A stretch of DNA of 64,000 nucleotides from assembly GCA_038206765.1 (NCBI GenBank), contig JBBRAM010000018.1:12817-76816 (forward strand), given 5' to 3'. Made by a program: the position numbers and the translations under genes. Positions 1 through 8,309 of this stretch are shown here, piece by piece. The notes under the pieces were generated by a model. It was not told the DNA's origin. It saw only the letters and a program-made list of their open reading frames with translations, and ran no database searches. This DNA is from UKL13-2 sp038206765. Lineage in GTDB: Bacteria > Pseudomonadota > Gammaproteobacteria > Burkholderiales > Usitatibacteraceae. The first letter of the stretch is position 1. Each line of letters begins with the position of its first letter.

Positions 1-439
1 TTTTGCAAAGCGCGATCGCCTCCTGCAAGTCATCTCGCTTGGTGCCGGTGACACGCACTGTTTCACCCTGTATCGACGCTTGCACTTTCAGCTTCGCCTC
101 TTTGATGGCCTTGACGATGCGTTTGGCGAGTTCTGTTTCGATACCGTTTTTAACCGTAATGATTTGCTTTACTTTATCGCCACCAATTTTTTCGCGGGTT
201 TTTTCGTCCAGTAAACGTACATCCACGCCGCGTTTGGCCATTTTATTGAGCAACACATCTTTCACTTGGCTCAATTTAAAATCATCGTCTGCATAGACGG
301 TCAGCTCAAATTCTTTTTGCTCGATGCGGGCATCGGAGCCTTTGAAGTCGAATCGGTTCGTAATCTCTTTATTCGCCTGTTCAAGCGCGTTTTTAAGTTC
401 TACTTTGTCTACTTCAGAGGCGATATCAAACGATGGCAT
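1..439 (-). CDS. yajQ: YajQ-family nucleotide-binding protein (UPF0234), 3' end cut by window edge
   Basis: The reading frame on the minus strand starts with ATG at 439 (MPSFDIASEVD) and stays open to the left window edge, giving about 146 residues of a protein that is usually about 160 long. The opening MPSFDI, the segment NRFDFKGSDARIE near residues 28-40 and the KxIKxAKLKVQASIQG region are hallmarks of the YajQ family. These small two-domain proteins bind nucleotides, and some members bind cyclic-di-GMP. The stop codon lies outside the window. It lies downstream of argG on the same strand, 150 bp away, and probably has its own promoter. The family call is firm; a cyclic-di-GMP role is family knowledge, not shown here. 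Confidence 0.93.
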   Translation of the reverse strand, partial: MPSFDIASEVDKVELKNALEQANKEITNRFDFKGSDARIEQKEFELTVYADDDFKLSQVKDVLLNKMAKRGVDVRLLDEKTREKIGGDKVKQIITVKNGIETELAKRIVKAIKEAKLKVQASIQGETVRVTGTKRDDLQEAIALCK

Positions 440-589
440 GTTGGTTCCTTTTTTATGTATTGCAAGCCGCCCTATTAACCACACTGCGGTTCCCCTCACC
501 CCACCGTTTTATGTGAGAGTAGGGTCTTGAAAGTCATCCTCTTCATTTTGTTACGAGTAGAAGGGCGGGTGTGGGGCATTGCTGGTGAA

Positions 590-1918
590 TTATTTTTTGG
601 CTTTTGATCTTACGACCTTTGTTGCGCTCGTCACTTTCGCTGCCTTCGCCGCCGCTTTATTTGCTGCAATCCGCATCCGCAAGGCGTTCAGCTTAATGAA
701 ACCGGCCGCATCAGCCTGATTGTACGCGCCACCGTCATCGTCGAAAGTGGAAATAGCCTGATCGAACAGCGAATCGGTTTTCGATTCGCGCCCCACCACC
801 AACACGGTGCCTTTGTATAGTTTCAACTTCACCGTGCCGTTCACCACCAACTGCGACTGATCGATCAACGATTGCAGCAGCACGCGCTCCGGCGCGAACC
901 AGTAGCCGTTATAGACCATGCGTGCATAGCGCGGCATTAAATCGTCTTTCAGCGCGAGCACTTCACGGTCCATGGTAATCGATTCCATCGCCCGATGTGC
1001 CCGCAGCATGATCGTGCCGCCGGGTGTTTCGTAGCAGCCTCGTGACTTCATGCCGATATAGCGGTTTTCCACCATATCGAGACGGCCAATCGCATGTTTG
1101 CCACCAAGCCGATTCAACTCAGTCAGTACTTTTGCAGGCGACAATTTTTTGCCATTGATGGAAACAATATCGCCGCGCTGGTAGCCTAGTTCTACATATT
1201 CGGGCTTGCCCGGTGCTTTTTCGGGCGAATTGGTAATGCGCCACATCGAATCTTCCGGCTCAAAATTGGGGTCCTCTAAAATGCCGCCTTCATAGCTGAT
1301 ATGCAGTAAATTTGCATCCATGGAATAAGGCGCGCCACCACCTTTACGTTTCTTAAAGTCAACTGGAATATGGTGTTTGTCCGCGTAGGCCAATAATTTT
1401 TCACGCGAGAGTAAATCCCACTCGCGCCACGGGGCGATGATCTTGACGTTCGGCATCAACGCATAAGCGCCCAACTCAAAACGGACCTGATCGTTGCCCT
1501 TGCCGGTCGCGCCATGCGAAATCGCATCAGCGCCGACTTGGCGGGCAATCTCGATCATTTGTTTGGCAATTAGCGGACGCGCAATCGAGGTGCCGAGTAA
1601 ATATTCGCCCTCATAAACCGCGTTGGCGCGGAACATCGGGAATACGTAATCGCGGACAAACTCTTCGCGCAAATCTTGAATAAAAATATTTTGCTTTTTA
1701 ATGCCCAGTTGCAACGCTTTTTTGCGAGCAGGCTCAAGTTCTTCGCCTTGGCCGATATCAGCGGTGAAGGTCACGACCTCGCATTGATAGACATCCTGCA
1801 GCCATTTGAGAATGACGGAGGTATCCAACCCGCCGGAATACGCCAATACCACTTTGTTGACTTTATGGTCTGCTTTAGCCGGTTTTGCGCCTGCCTTCAG
1901 ACCGATTGCTTCGCTCAT
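590..1918 (-). CDS. argG: Argininosuccinate synthase
   Basis: Joins citrulline and aspartate with ATP to make argininosuccinate in arginine biosynthesis (cytosolic). The ATP-pyrophosphatase P-loop SGGLDTS is at about residues 29-35, followed by TADIGQGEE, the citrulline-binding region GTSIARPLIAK and the SHGATGKGNDQ motif. At 442 residues it is longer than the roughly 400-410 usual in this class. There is an extra stretch of about 20 residues before KVVLAYSGG and an Ala/Lys-rich tail of about 25 residues at the C-terminus; neither carries a known catalytic motif. The start at 1918 is the only upstream Met; no Met lies nearer the core. It sits with argF and argD on the same strand. A good sigma70-type promoter lies about 160 bp upstream. 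Confidence 0.97.
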   Translation of the reverse strand: MSEAIGLKAGAKPAKADHKVNKVVLAYSGGLDTSVILKWLQDVYQCEVVTFTADIGQGEELEPARKKALQLGIKKQNIFIQDLREEFVRDYVFPMFRANAVYEGEYLLGTSIARPLIAKQMIEIARQVGADAISHGATGKGNDQVRFELGAYALMPNVKIIAPWREWDLLSREKLLAYADKHHIPVDFKKRKGGGAPYSMDANLLHISYEGGILEDPNFEPEDSMWRITNSPEKAPGKPEYVELGYQRGDIVSINGKKLSPAKVLTELNRLGGKHAIGRLDMVENRYIGMKSRGCYETPGGTIMLRAHRAMESITMDREVLALKDDLMPRYARMVYNGYWFAPERVLLQSLIDQSQLVVNGTVKLKLYKGTVLVVGRESKTDSLFDQAISTFDDDGGAYNQADAAGFIKLNALRMRIAANKAAAKAAKVTSATKVVRSKAKK

Positions 1919-2068
1919 GATGAAAATATCCCAAGATGCGCACGCTTGCTCCGCCGAGTCTCGAAGCGCGCAATTCTGCCGGAAAGGTCACCGCTCGCGG
2001 GGGGTAGTTTGAATGCAGAACGCAAACTGCGGAAGTGGCGAGACGGGATCTTACTCGCGCTGACCGGC

Positions 2069-2112
2069 TTTCAACGCCAGATGATTATACGTGTGCAGAG
2101 TGGCGTTGAAAA
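2069..2112 (-). promoter_or_regulatory. Predicted argG promoter inside an 11-bp inverted repeat
   Basis: On the minus strand a perfect TATAAT (2084-2089) is preceded by TTTTCA (2107-2112) with a 17-bp spacer, placing the start near 2077 and giving argG a leader of about 160 nt. The arms TTTCAACGCCA (2069-2079) and TGGCGTTGAAA (2101-2111) form a perfect 11-bp inverted repeat with a 21-bp gap that encloses the -10 box, overlaps most of the -35 box and reaches the start point. This geometry fits a repressor operator, but the arms do not resemble the usual ARG box. Confidence 0.55.
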
Positions 2113-2152
2113 CCGATAGGCTACTTTATTTGAACCTTGCAAAAGGCCGATG

Positions 2153-3124
2153 TTACTTGGGTCCAGGGGTTGTCGCGGGCGCAGGCACGGAAGCATTTGG
2201 GGCACGTTTGATGTCGCCAATGACCACTGAACCACCGGAATCAGTCACCCCCAATGCCGCGGCGGCGGAGCGCTCGATGAGCCGCGTCATGCGCGAACTG
2301 ATGAATTCGGTTGTCATCGCTTTTTCGATATTGAGAGCGGTTGATTCAGGATCGGATAGTTTGCTGTAATCGTAGCGTGCGTTTTTTTCCAGCACCTTAA
2401 GCGTTTTAGCATCCAATATATAAACCTCCATATAGGCAAATGGAGCTACATACTGTTTGGACCGTGAGCGCTTGCCGTTGGGCGTGCCGGTATCCGAATC
2501 GGTGCCGCGATCAATATCATTGCCTAAAATTTCCGTATTATTGTCACCGCTAATTCCGCTTAAGCCTCCGCTAACCAAGGGTTGAACATAGATACCAAAA
2601 CCCTGCAATTTCGGGCCCATGCCGTCGCGCTCTGACATTAAAAATTTTGGCGTGGCGACGACAATTTTGTCCCAGTTTTGGCGCTCCGGCATTTTTTCAA
2701 TCACGGCGATTAATTTGCCAATCGCCACCGCTTCACGGTTTTGCGGCAACACCCCTTCAAGCTCAACGGGGTTTAGAGACAAAAACACGCGCTCGCTATC
2801 CGGATTGGCGGCGGCAACTGCGGTATCAAGCCCCTTGAGCACGGCCAAATTGAGGCCGTTATCAGGCGCTTTCATGACCTTGCGATAATTGTTGTCGATG
2901 ATATTGCTGCCGACTTGCTGGCGTAGTTTTACGTAGGTGAATTGATCGCCGACGGCCGAGATGAGTGCGAACACCTGTTTCCTGGCGGGGACCGAGGCGG
3001 TTGATTTTGGCGCGGCAAGAGTCGCACCGGCGTTAGGCTCGGCAATGGGTTGCGCAAATCCAGATGTCGCAACAAACAACATCGATAAGGCGAGAGGCAA
3101 AATAGCTTTGTGAGAGAACTTCAT
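2153..3124 (-). CDS. Hypothetical exported protein
   Basis: 323 residues. The first 24 or so form a classic Sec signal peptide (positively charged MKFSHK, hydrophobic core, cleavage likely after SGFAQ or SGFA), followed by an Ala/Pro-rich linker, so the mature protein is periplasmic or secreted. The body (about residues 50-290) looks globular, with no transmembrane segment, no cysteine pair and no catalytic motif that I recognise. A low-complexity Gly/Asp/Asn loop lies around residues 185-215 and the C-terminus is Ala/Pro-rich. It lies between argG and argF on the same strand, but spacers of 234 and 301 bp suggest independent expression. I do not recognise the family and assign no function. 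Confidence 0.8.
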   Translation of the reverse strand: MKFSHKAILPLALSMLFVATSGFAQPIAEPNAGATLAAPKSTASVPARKQVFALISAVGDQFTYVKLRQQVGSNIIDNNYRKVMKAPDNGLNLAVLKGLDTAVAAANPDSERVFLSLNPVELEGVLPQNREAVAIGKLIAVIEKMPERQNWDKIVVATPKFLMSERDGMGPKLQGFGIYVQPLVSGGLSGISGDNNTEILGNDIDRGTDSDTGTPNGKRSRSKQYVAPFAYMEVYILDAKTLKVLEKNARYDYSKLSDPESTALNIEKAMTTEFISSRMTRLIERSAAAALGVTDSGGSVVIGDIKRAPNASVPAPATTPGPK

Positions 3125-3159
3125 TTTTGTACTTTCATATTAAGATCATTTATTCATGC

Positions 3160-3189
3160 GGCTTTCAAGGCGTTTTTGCCTTGAAAGCC
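3160..3189. other. Perfect 12-bp stem-loop in the spacer upstream of the exported-protein gene
   Basis: GGCTTTCAAGGC (3160-3171), a GTTTTT loop, then GCCTTGAAAGCC (3178-3189): a perfect hairpin. Neither side has a T-run outside the stem, so it is not a standard intrinsic terminator in either direction. It lies in the 301-bp gap (3125-3425) after argF on the minus strand and 36 bp before the exported-protein start. It could stabilise the argF transcript end or act as a leader hairpin. I see no gene in the rest of this gap. Confidence 0.6.
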
Positions 3190-3425
3190 CCGCCCATACT
3201 GGTGTTTTCTTTACAGATTTCTTCATGCCTAAGCTTACAGGCTCTACTTTACATAACGATTACCGAGGCCGCGATGGGTGTGCGACGAGACGCGTAAAAT
3301 GTCCGACGAAACTCGTCTTTGTGGCAAAACCAGCGGAAATGATGCGCGAACAGTGTCTTCAAGCTTGCATCTACAACGACGTCCTCGCACCAAGCACCAT
3401 AATTCCCGATGCACGCGATGAGCAC

Positions 3426-4340
3426 CTAGCTGTTGATTTTGCCCAGCAGTAAGTATTCCATCAACGCTTTTTGTACGTGCAAGCGATTTTCCGCTTCGTC
3501 CCACACCACGCTTTGCGCGCCTTCAAGCACCTCAGCTGACACTTCCTCGCCGCGATGCGCGGGCAGGCAGTGCATGAAAAGCGCATCTTTGGCGGCGACG
3601 GCCATCATATCTGCGTCGACCATAAAGTCTGCAAACGCTTTTTTGCGGGCCTCGGTCTCGGCTTCAAAGCCCATGCTTGTCCATACGTCCGTCGTGACCA
3701 AGTGCGCACCCTTTGCAGCTTGCATGGGGTCTGTGAAGGTTTCAAGAAAACCGAGGTCTAGCGCTTCCCCAAGCTGGGATTTCATCTCATAACCCGCCGG
3801 TGTGGCCACGTTCAATTTAAAGCCAAAAATACGCGCCGCTTGCAGCCAAGTGTAAGACATATTATTTGCATCCCCAATCCAGGCGATCGTTTTGCCCGCA
3901 ATGCCGCCACGAAATTCAATGAACGTAAAAATATCGGCCAGCACCTGGCAAGGATGATACTCATTGGTTAAACCATTGATGACAGGCACGCGGGAGTTCG
4001 CCGCGAACCGCTCCAAAATAGTTTGATCGAAGGTGCGAATCATGACGATATCGACCATCCGCGAAATCACCCGAGCGACATCCTCAATCGGTTCGCCCCG
4101 TCCCAATTGGCTGTCAGAGGTATTGAGCACAATCGAGGCGCCGCCGAGCTGAAACATGCCCGCCTCGAACGATACGCGGGTGCGGGTGGAGCTTTTTTCA
4201 AATACCATCGCCAACATGCGATCTGTCAGTGGCTGATAGGGAATGTAGGTTTTAAATCGCTGTTTGAGAATCTTGGTGCGCTCAATGATGTGGGTAAATT
4301 CATCAAGCGTGAAATCGGTAAATTGTAGAAAATGTTTCAT
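3426..4340 (-). CDS. argF: Ornithine carbamoyltransferase
   Basis: Transfers the carbamoyl group of carbamoyl phosphate to ornithine to give citrulline, the substrate of ArgG. 304 residues, the normal family length. The carbamoyl-phosphate motif SSTRTRVSFE is at about residues 49-58, HPCQVLADI near 128-136, the ornithine-side DVWTSMGFE near 218-226, and HCLPAHRGEE near 258-267. The start at 4340 (MKHFLQFTDF) matches the conserved family start. argD lies 42 bp upstream on the same strand, so argD-argF is a likely operon, with argF the distal gene. Confidence 0.97.
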   Translation of the reverse strand: MKHFLQFTDFTLDEFTHIIERTKILKQRFKTYIPYQPLTDRMLAMVFEKSSTRTRVSFEAGMFQLGGASIVLNTSDSQLGRGEPIEDVARVISRMVDIVMIRTFDQTILERFAANSRVPVINGLTNEYHPCQVLADIFTFIEFRGGIAGKTIAWIGDANNMSYTWLQAARIFGFKLNVATPAGYEMKSQLGEALDLGFLETFTDPMQAAKGAHLVTTDVWTSMGFEAETEARKKAFADFMVDADMMAVAAKDALFMHCLPAHRGEEVSAEVLEGAQSVVWDEAENRLHVQKALMEYLLLGKINS

Positions 4341-4382
4341 GACTTTATCTTTGTGTCGTTAGACGGCGGCTTGCTGTTCGGC

Positions 4383-5579
4383 CTATTGTGCGCTATGTGG
4401 TGGTGCAGCCAAAAATATTTTGATCGCGTTTGAAACACGCGCCACCAGCTCTCGCGCTTCGGCTTCGTTGATGATGAGTGGCGGCAACAGGCGCAAAACA
4501 TTTTCATGTGTGCAGTTGATGAAAACGCCCTGATCAAGCGCAATCTTTACTACCTCAGCGCAGGGTTGATCCAGCTCTATACCGAGCATCAAACCCATGC
4601 CGCGAATTTCCTTTATTTTCTGCACGCCTTTGAGAGCGATTGCAAATTCAGTCTTGATCAATGCCCCCATTTTCGCGGCGTTATCCAGCAAATTCTCGTC
4701 CGTCATCACATCAAGTGTTGTCAGCGCAGCCACTGACACCAGCGGCCCCGCGCCAAACGTTGTGCCGTGGTTGCCTGGCTTAAACACATTTGCCGCTACC
4801 CCGTGGGCCAAGCAGGCGCCAATCGGTAGCCCTGACCCCAAGCCCTTCGCGAGTGGCATCACATCCGGGACAATGCCCGCCCATTGGTGCGCGAACCACT
4901 TGCCGGTGCGGCCAATGCCGGACTGCACTTCATCGATCATCATGAACCATTGTTTTTCGGTGCAAAGCTGGCGCAACTCGCGCAAATAATCGGTGCGGGC
5001 TTCATAGATGCCGCCCTCGCCTTGCAACACTTCTGTGAGCACCGCGACGATATCCGTGTTGTGTTCGGCAATCGCGCGAATCGCCGCGATGTCGTTGTAG
5101 GCCACACGGATAAAACCTGTCACCAGCGGCTCAAACCCGGCCTGCGCCTTACGCGAGCCGGACGCTGCTAAGGTTGCCAACGTGCGGCCGTGCCACGCCC
5201 GTTCCATGACAATGATTTGCGGGTTGGTGATGCCGCGTTGATGGCCATAGAGGCGTGCAATTTTGATTGCACATTCATTGGCTTCTGAGCCTGAATTGCC
5301 GAAAAAAACATTGTCCATATTAGCCAATTCGCAAACGCGATCCGCCAGCGCGGCTTGCTCGGGAATGTTCACCAAGTTTGAGGCATGAATAATCTTGCCC
5401 GCTTGCGATGAAATCGCTTGCACAAGCCTCGGGTGCGCGTGGCCAAGGCCATTGACCGCAATACCGGCCAGCCCGTCCAAAATTTTTCGGCCATCGGTGG
5501 TGTAGAGCCACGCGCCTTCACCATGCGTGAACGCAACGTTTTGCGGGCTAAAGGTATTCATTTGGTGCTTGGATAACAT
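4383..5579 (-). CDS. argD: Acetylornithine aminotransferase
   Basis: PLP enzyme (class III aminotransferase) that converts N-acetylglutamate semialdehyde to N-acetylornithine; many family members also act on succinyl-diaminopimelate. Visible motifs are FFGNSGSEANE (PLP phosphate), MIDEVQSGIGRTGKWFAHQW, and the Schiff-base lysine in PLAKGLGSGLPIG. I place the start at 5579 (MLSKHQMNTF), giving 398 residues, the usual length. The reading frame is open to an ATG at 5621, but that would begin only 10 nt after the terminator at 5631-5654 and adds residues not typical of the family. ATG 5561 (MNTFSPQNV) is the other candidate. Followed by argF after 42 bp. Confidence 0.95.
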   Translation of the reverse strand: MLSKHQMNTFSPQNVAFTHGEGAWLYTTDGRKILDGLAGIAVNGLGHAHPRLVQAISSQAGKIIHASNLVNIPEQAALADRVCELANMDNVFFGNSGSEANECAIKIARLYGHQRGITNPQIIVMERAWHGRTLATLAASGSRKAQAGFEPLVTGFIRVAYNDIAAIRAIAEHNTDIVAVLTEVLQGEGGIYEARTDYLRELRQLCTEKQWFMMIDEVQSGIGRTGKWFAHQWAGIVPDVMPLAKGLGSGLPIGACLAHGVAANVFKPGNHGTTFGAGPLVSVAALTTLDVMTDENLLDNAAKMGALIKTEFAIALKGVQKIKEIRGMGLMLGIELDQPCAEVVKIALDQGVFINCTHENVLRLLPPLIINEAEARELVARVSNAIKIFLAAPPHSAQ

Positions 5580-5630
5580 GGCGAACTCGCAGCAACATAA
5601 TTTGGTTTGAAATAACAACAAAAACCCAGT

Positions 5631-5654
5631 AAAAAAAGCGGCTCAACAAGCCGC
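5631..5654 (-). terminator. Intrinsic terminator after dolP
   Basis: On the minus strand GCGGCT-TGTTG-AGCCGC (stem 5638-5643 with 5649-5654) is followed by seven Ts (5631-5637). It closes the lpoA-yraN-dolP transcript and insulates argD. A short T-run also follows the stem on the plus strand (GTTTTT, 5655-5660), so it could work in both directions. Confidence 0.8.
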
Positions 5655-5774
5655 GTTTTTGGTTTCGCTGATATGCTTTTTTAGCGCCAACAATATGTTG
5701 GAATGTTGATACTAGGGCAAAGTTAAATGCGCGGCAAGCGCAACATTTGGAACCGGCCACTCATTTCGCGGGAC

Positions 5775-6353
5775 TTATCGCTTGGGAACTTGCGAAATAT
5801 ATTCAAAGACCTTGATGACGCGCGTTACACCGCTCGTGGTGCGTGCAATTTCGGCAGCCGCATCACCTTCTTCCTTGCTAACGATGCCCATCAAATACAC
5901 TACGCTATTCTCAGTCACTACTTTCACATGGTTGGGTGAAACCTTGCCATTGTTGAGAAGCCGCGCTTTGACATTAGTAGTGACGATTGCGTCGCTGCTC
6001 CGTGATGCGTACGAGGTGTTGCCGCTCACCGCGATTTCGTTGGTCACTGTCTTCACGCTGGGAATGGCGCGAATCGTTTCGGCGACCGCTCGTTTCGCAT
6101 CTTCCGATGACGCTTCGCCGGTAATGAGCACGGATAAGTTATAGCTAGTGACGTTGACGTGAACATCGCCATGCTTATCGATGAGCCGCGCCCGCGCTTT
6201 CCATTCAATATTTTCATCTTCAATATACATCCCCGTTGAGCGACGATCATCGAGCGCCAACGCCGTAGCGCCAATGCCAACCGCCGCGAGTGGGAAGCAG
6301 CCTTGCAGGAGAACAGCCGAGGCGGCGAGGAGCAAAATAGGGATGAAACGCAT
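5775..6353 (-). CDS. dolP: Dual-BON-domain outer-membrane lipoprotein (DolP/YraP-like)
   Basis: 192 residues. The N-terminus is a lipoprotein signal with lipobox LQGC (Cys about residue 19). Two BON domains follow (about 48-116 and 124-190), the length and layout of E. coli DolP/YraP, an outer-membrane lipoprotein that binds anionic phospholipid and supports envelope integrity. The residue after the lipidated Cys is Phe, not Asp, consistent with outer-membrane sorting. The start at 6353 has a strong GGAG six bases upstream. It is the third gene of lpoA-yraN-dolP, 128 bp after yraN. diaA/yraO, which sits between these genes in E. coli, is missing here. Confidence 0.9.
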   Translation of the reverse strand: MRFIPILLLAASAVLLQGCFPLAAVGIGATALALDDRRSTGMYIEDENIEWKARARLIDKHGDVHVNVTSYNLSVLITGEASSEDAKRAVAETIRAIPSVKTVTNEIAVSGNTSYASRSSDAIVTTNVKARLLNNGKVSPNHVKVVTENSVVYLMGIVSKEEGDAAAEIARTTSGVTRVIKVFEYISQVPKR

Positions 6354-6481
6354 AGGTGATCTCCAAAAAGACAGAATAATTTAAGCCTGAGTCCGATACT
6401 GTACGCTAGGTGGCGGTGTTCCCATTAAATGCACGAAAGTGGATGAAAATAGTATGAAAAGTGCATGAGATCTATCAGCTG

Positions 6482-6901
6482 TTAAGCTGAAAACGCATCT
6501 CGAATCCATTCGATCCGCTCACCCGATAAATCGTTCAACAACACCGCATCAAAACGGCATGGCGGCATCTCACGTACGCCGCTTAGATAATGTTGGGCGG
6601 CGGCAATGACGCGTTTTTGCTTGTGCGAGCCGATACTCGCTGCGGCGCCCCCAAAATCGCTGTTTTTTCGCAACCGAACCTCAACAAAGACCAAGGTTTT
6701 TTCAGCCTCATGCCGTCCAAATTGACGCTTTGGTGCTTCCTGCAAAATCAAATCGATTTCACCAAAGCGGCAACTATAATTGCGTTCTACACAGCTTAGG
6801 CCGTGCTTCAATAAATACCGCTCAGCGATGCGCTCTGCTTCATCGCCAGTTTGTTTTTTGGTGCTAATTTTCTCAATCAGCCGGGCGAAAATGGGGGCCA
6901 T
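6482..6901 (-). CDS. yraN: YraN-family putative endonuclease (UPF0102)
   Basis: 139 residues, slightly longer than the usual ~120 of UPF0102. It shows the restriction-endonuclease-like core: GDEAERIAERYLLKHG, then FGEIDLI and VFVEVRLR, which supply the acidic and E-x-K/R-like residues of a PD-(D/E)XK fold. The biological role of the family is not settled. Its ATG shares a base with the lpoA stop (TAATG at 6899-6903), a clear sign of translational coupling. An insertion of about 12 residues (APKRQFGRHEAEK) separates the two halves of the motif. Confidence 0.9.
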   Translation of the reverse strand: MAPIFARLIEKISTKKQTGDEAERIAERYLLKHGLSCVERNYSCRFGEIDLILQEAPKRQFGRHEAEKTLVFVEVRLRKNSDFGGAAASIGSHKQKRVIAAAQHYLSGVREMPPCRFDAVLLNDLSGERIEWIRDAFSA

Positions 6902-8259
6902 TATTCGCTAGGTTTGCCTAAAACTGAATCCGATGGCCTAAACAATTGCGGCAGACCGTCGCGCATTTCTACTGCGGTGAGCGTACGAATAAACTGTGCA
7001 CCGTCAAGCGTTAATTTTCCGGTCACGCCGTCAAGCGACGCGATGTTTTTGGGCTTGTCCGCTTTCAAAATTACTTGCATCAACCGCCATGCATCGATGC
7101 CCAGCGCGTAGAGTCGCTCGGTATCCACCGATAACGGCGCGTGCGGCTTTGCATAGGCCATCACGGCGGGATGATCTTTTTCCACAAACCACGGCATTTC
7201 TAAAAACCGCACGCTATCCAAATCTAAATTTTCCACCGCGCCGGCCCGCGCATCAAGCGTGTGCGAAGTCGCAAACACGGGCATGCCAACTGGAACAAAC
7301 GGTCGCGCCATTCGCGCGGCTTTCGCGTCGGCAGCGATAAAAACTACATCCGCCTGTGATTTTTCCTTCGTTTTGTCTAGCGCTTTTTGAAGCCTATTCG
7401 ATTCGGCAATATCGCCTGTAAAGGTGATGCGATCCACTACTGCGCCGCCGAGGCGAATCCATTCTTTTTCAAAACTATCCTGAATGCGCTTTGTCAATGT
7501 TGTGTTGGTTGATAGCATCGCCGCATTGCGAAAACCCGACTGCGCCGCCTCGCGTGCCACATTGCGGGCCTCGGCATCTAGGCTCAACGAGACATAGAAA
7601 AAGCGATCCGGTAAATCCGTCTCGGTTGGCGCATTCAAGGCCAGCGTGGGCAAATAGCCAGCTTCTTTCACCATCAAATTAGTACCATCGCGCGTCACGC
7701 CGCCAATCACGGCAATCGCGCCCTCCTGCACCGCTTTGCGATATTGTGACCCAAGTGACGCCGCCTCGTCATCGCGGGGATAAATGCGGTACGGCGTGGC
7801 ATCTTTGCCATCAACGGTGGCGGCAGCAATAAAGCCTTGTTTGATGGCCTCCGCGACATTGCCGAACACTTTGGAATTGAGCGGTAGAATCAGGGCAATA
7901 TGGGCAGCAGCGGGAGCGGGGGTAGAGGTAGTGGATACGGACGAAGGGATCGCTGATTTATCAGCGCTGTTTTCGGCTGATTTTCCGCCCGGCGCGGCCA
8001 ATTTTTTCGGCGTATTTTTTTCAGAAGGCTTCGGGTCGGGCTGATCCGGCACATTGATTAGGGTGCTCGCTGGCGGCGCAGCTGCGTTTGGGTTAGTGTT
8101 TAGATTGGTGGAGGCTATTGGCTTATCTTGCGCCGCTCCCGCGCCTGCTGACAGCACCGAGAGGCAAATCAAAACACCGGTTAACAACGAAGCCGTCGTC
8201 TTCGGCATCAAAACAAGCATCGTCGACAACACAGATTTAAAAGAAGGATTCAGCCGCAT
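6901..8259 (-). CDS. lpoA: LpoA-like penicillin-binding-protein activator (LppC family), apparently not lipidated
   Basis: 452 residues. An N-terminal hydrophobic signal (about residues 20-43) ends in AGAGAAQ. A Pro/Ala/Ser-rich linker follows to about residue 110, then a periplasmic-binding-protein fold of the LppC/LpoA type (HIALILPLNSKVFGNVAEAIKQG and onwards). In E. coli LpoA is an outer-membrane lipoprotein that activates PBP1A. Here no proper lipobox Cys is visible and the N-terminal TPR-like domain of the E. coli protein is absent, so this would be a soluble or linker-anchored periplasmic form. An inner start near residue 14 or 18 is possible. First gene of the lpoA-yraN-dolP operon, divergent from rsmI (50-bp gap). 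Confidence 0.85.
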   Translation of the reverse strand: MRLNPSFKSVLSTMLVLMPKTTASLLTGVLICLSVLSAGAGAAQDKPIASTNLNTNPNAAAPPASTLINVPDQPDPKPSEKNTPKKLAAPGGKSAENSADKSAIPSSVSTTSTPAPAAAHIALILPLNSKVFGNVAEAIKQGFIAAATVDGKDATPYRIYPRDDEAASLGSQYRKAVQEGAIAVIGGVTRDGTNLMVKEAGYLPTLALNAPTETDLPDRFFYVSLSLDAEARNVAREAAQSGFRNAAMLSTNTTLTKRIQDSFEKEWIRLGGAVVDRITFTGDIAESNRLQKALDKTKEKSQADVVFIAADAKAARMARPFVPVGMPVFATSHTLDARAGAVENLDLDSVRFLEMPWFVEKDHPAVMAYAKPHAPLSVDTERLYALGIDAWRLMQVILKADKPKNIASLDGVTGKLTLDGAQFIRTLTAVEMRDGLPQLFRPSDSVLGKPSE

Positions 8260-8309
8260 ACCAATAACTTCCCAAACATAACCGAACGAATCGACCAGAT
8301 TGACTAAAA

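Noticed and set aside
3156..3504. Open frames in the gap between the exported-protein gene and argF (plus 3156-3452, minus 3244-3504)
   Set aside because: Both run into argF coding sequence, have no ribosome binding site, and their residues show no family pattern. Chance frames.
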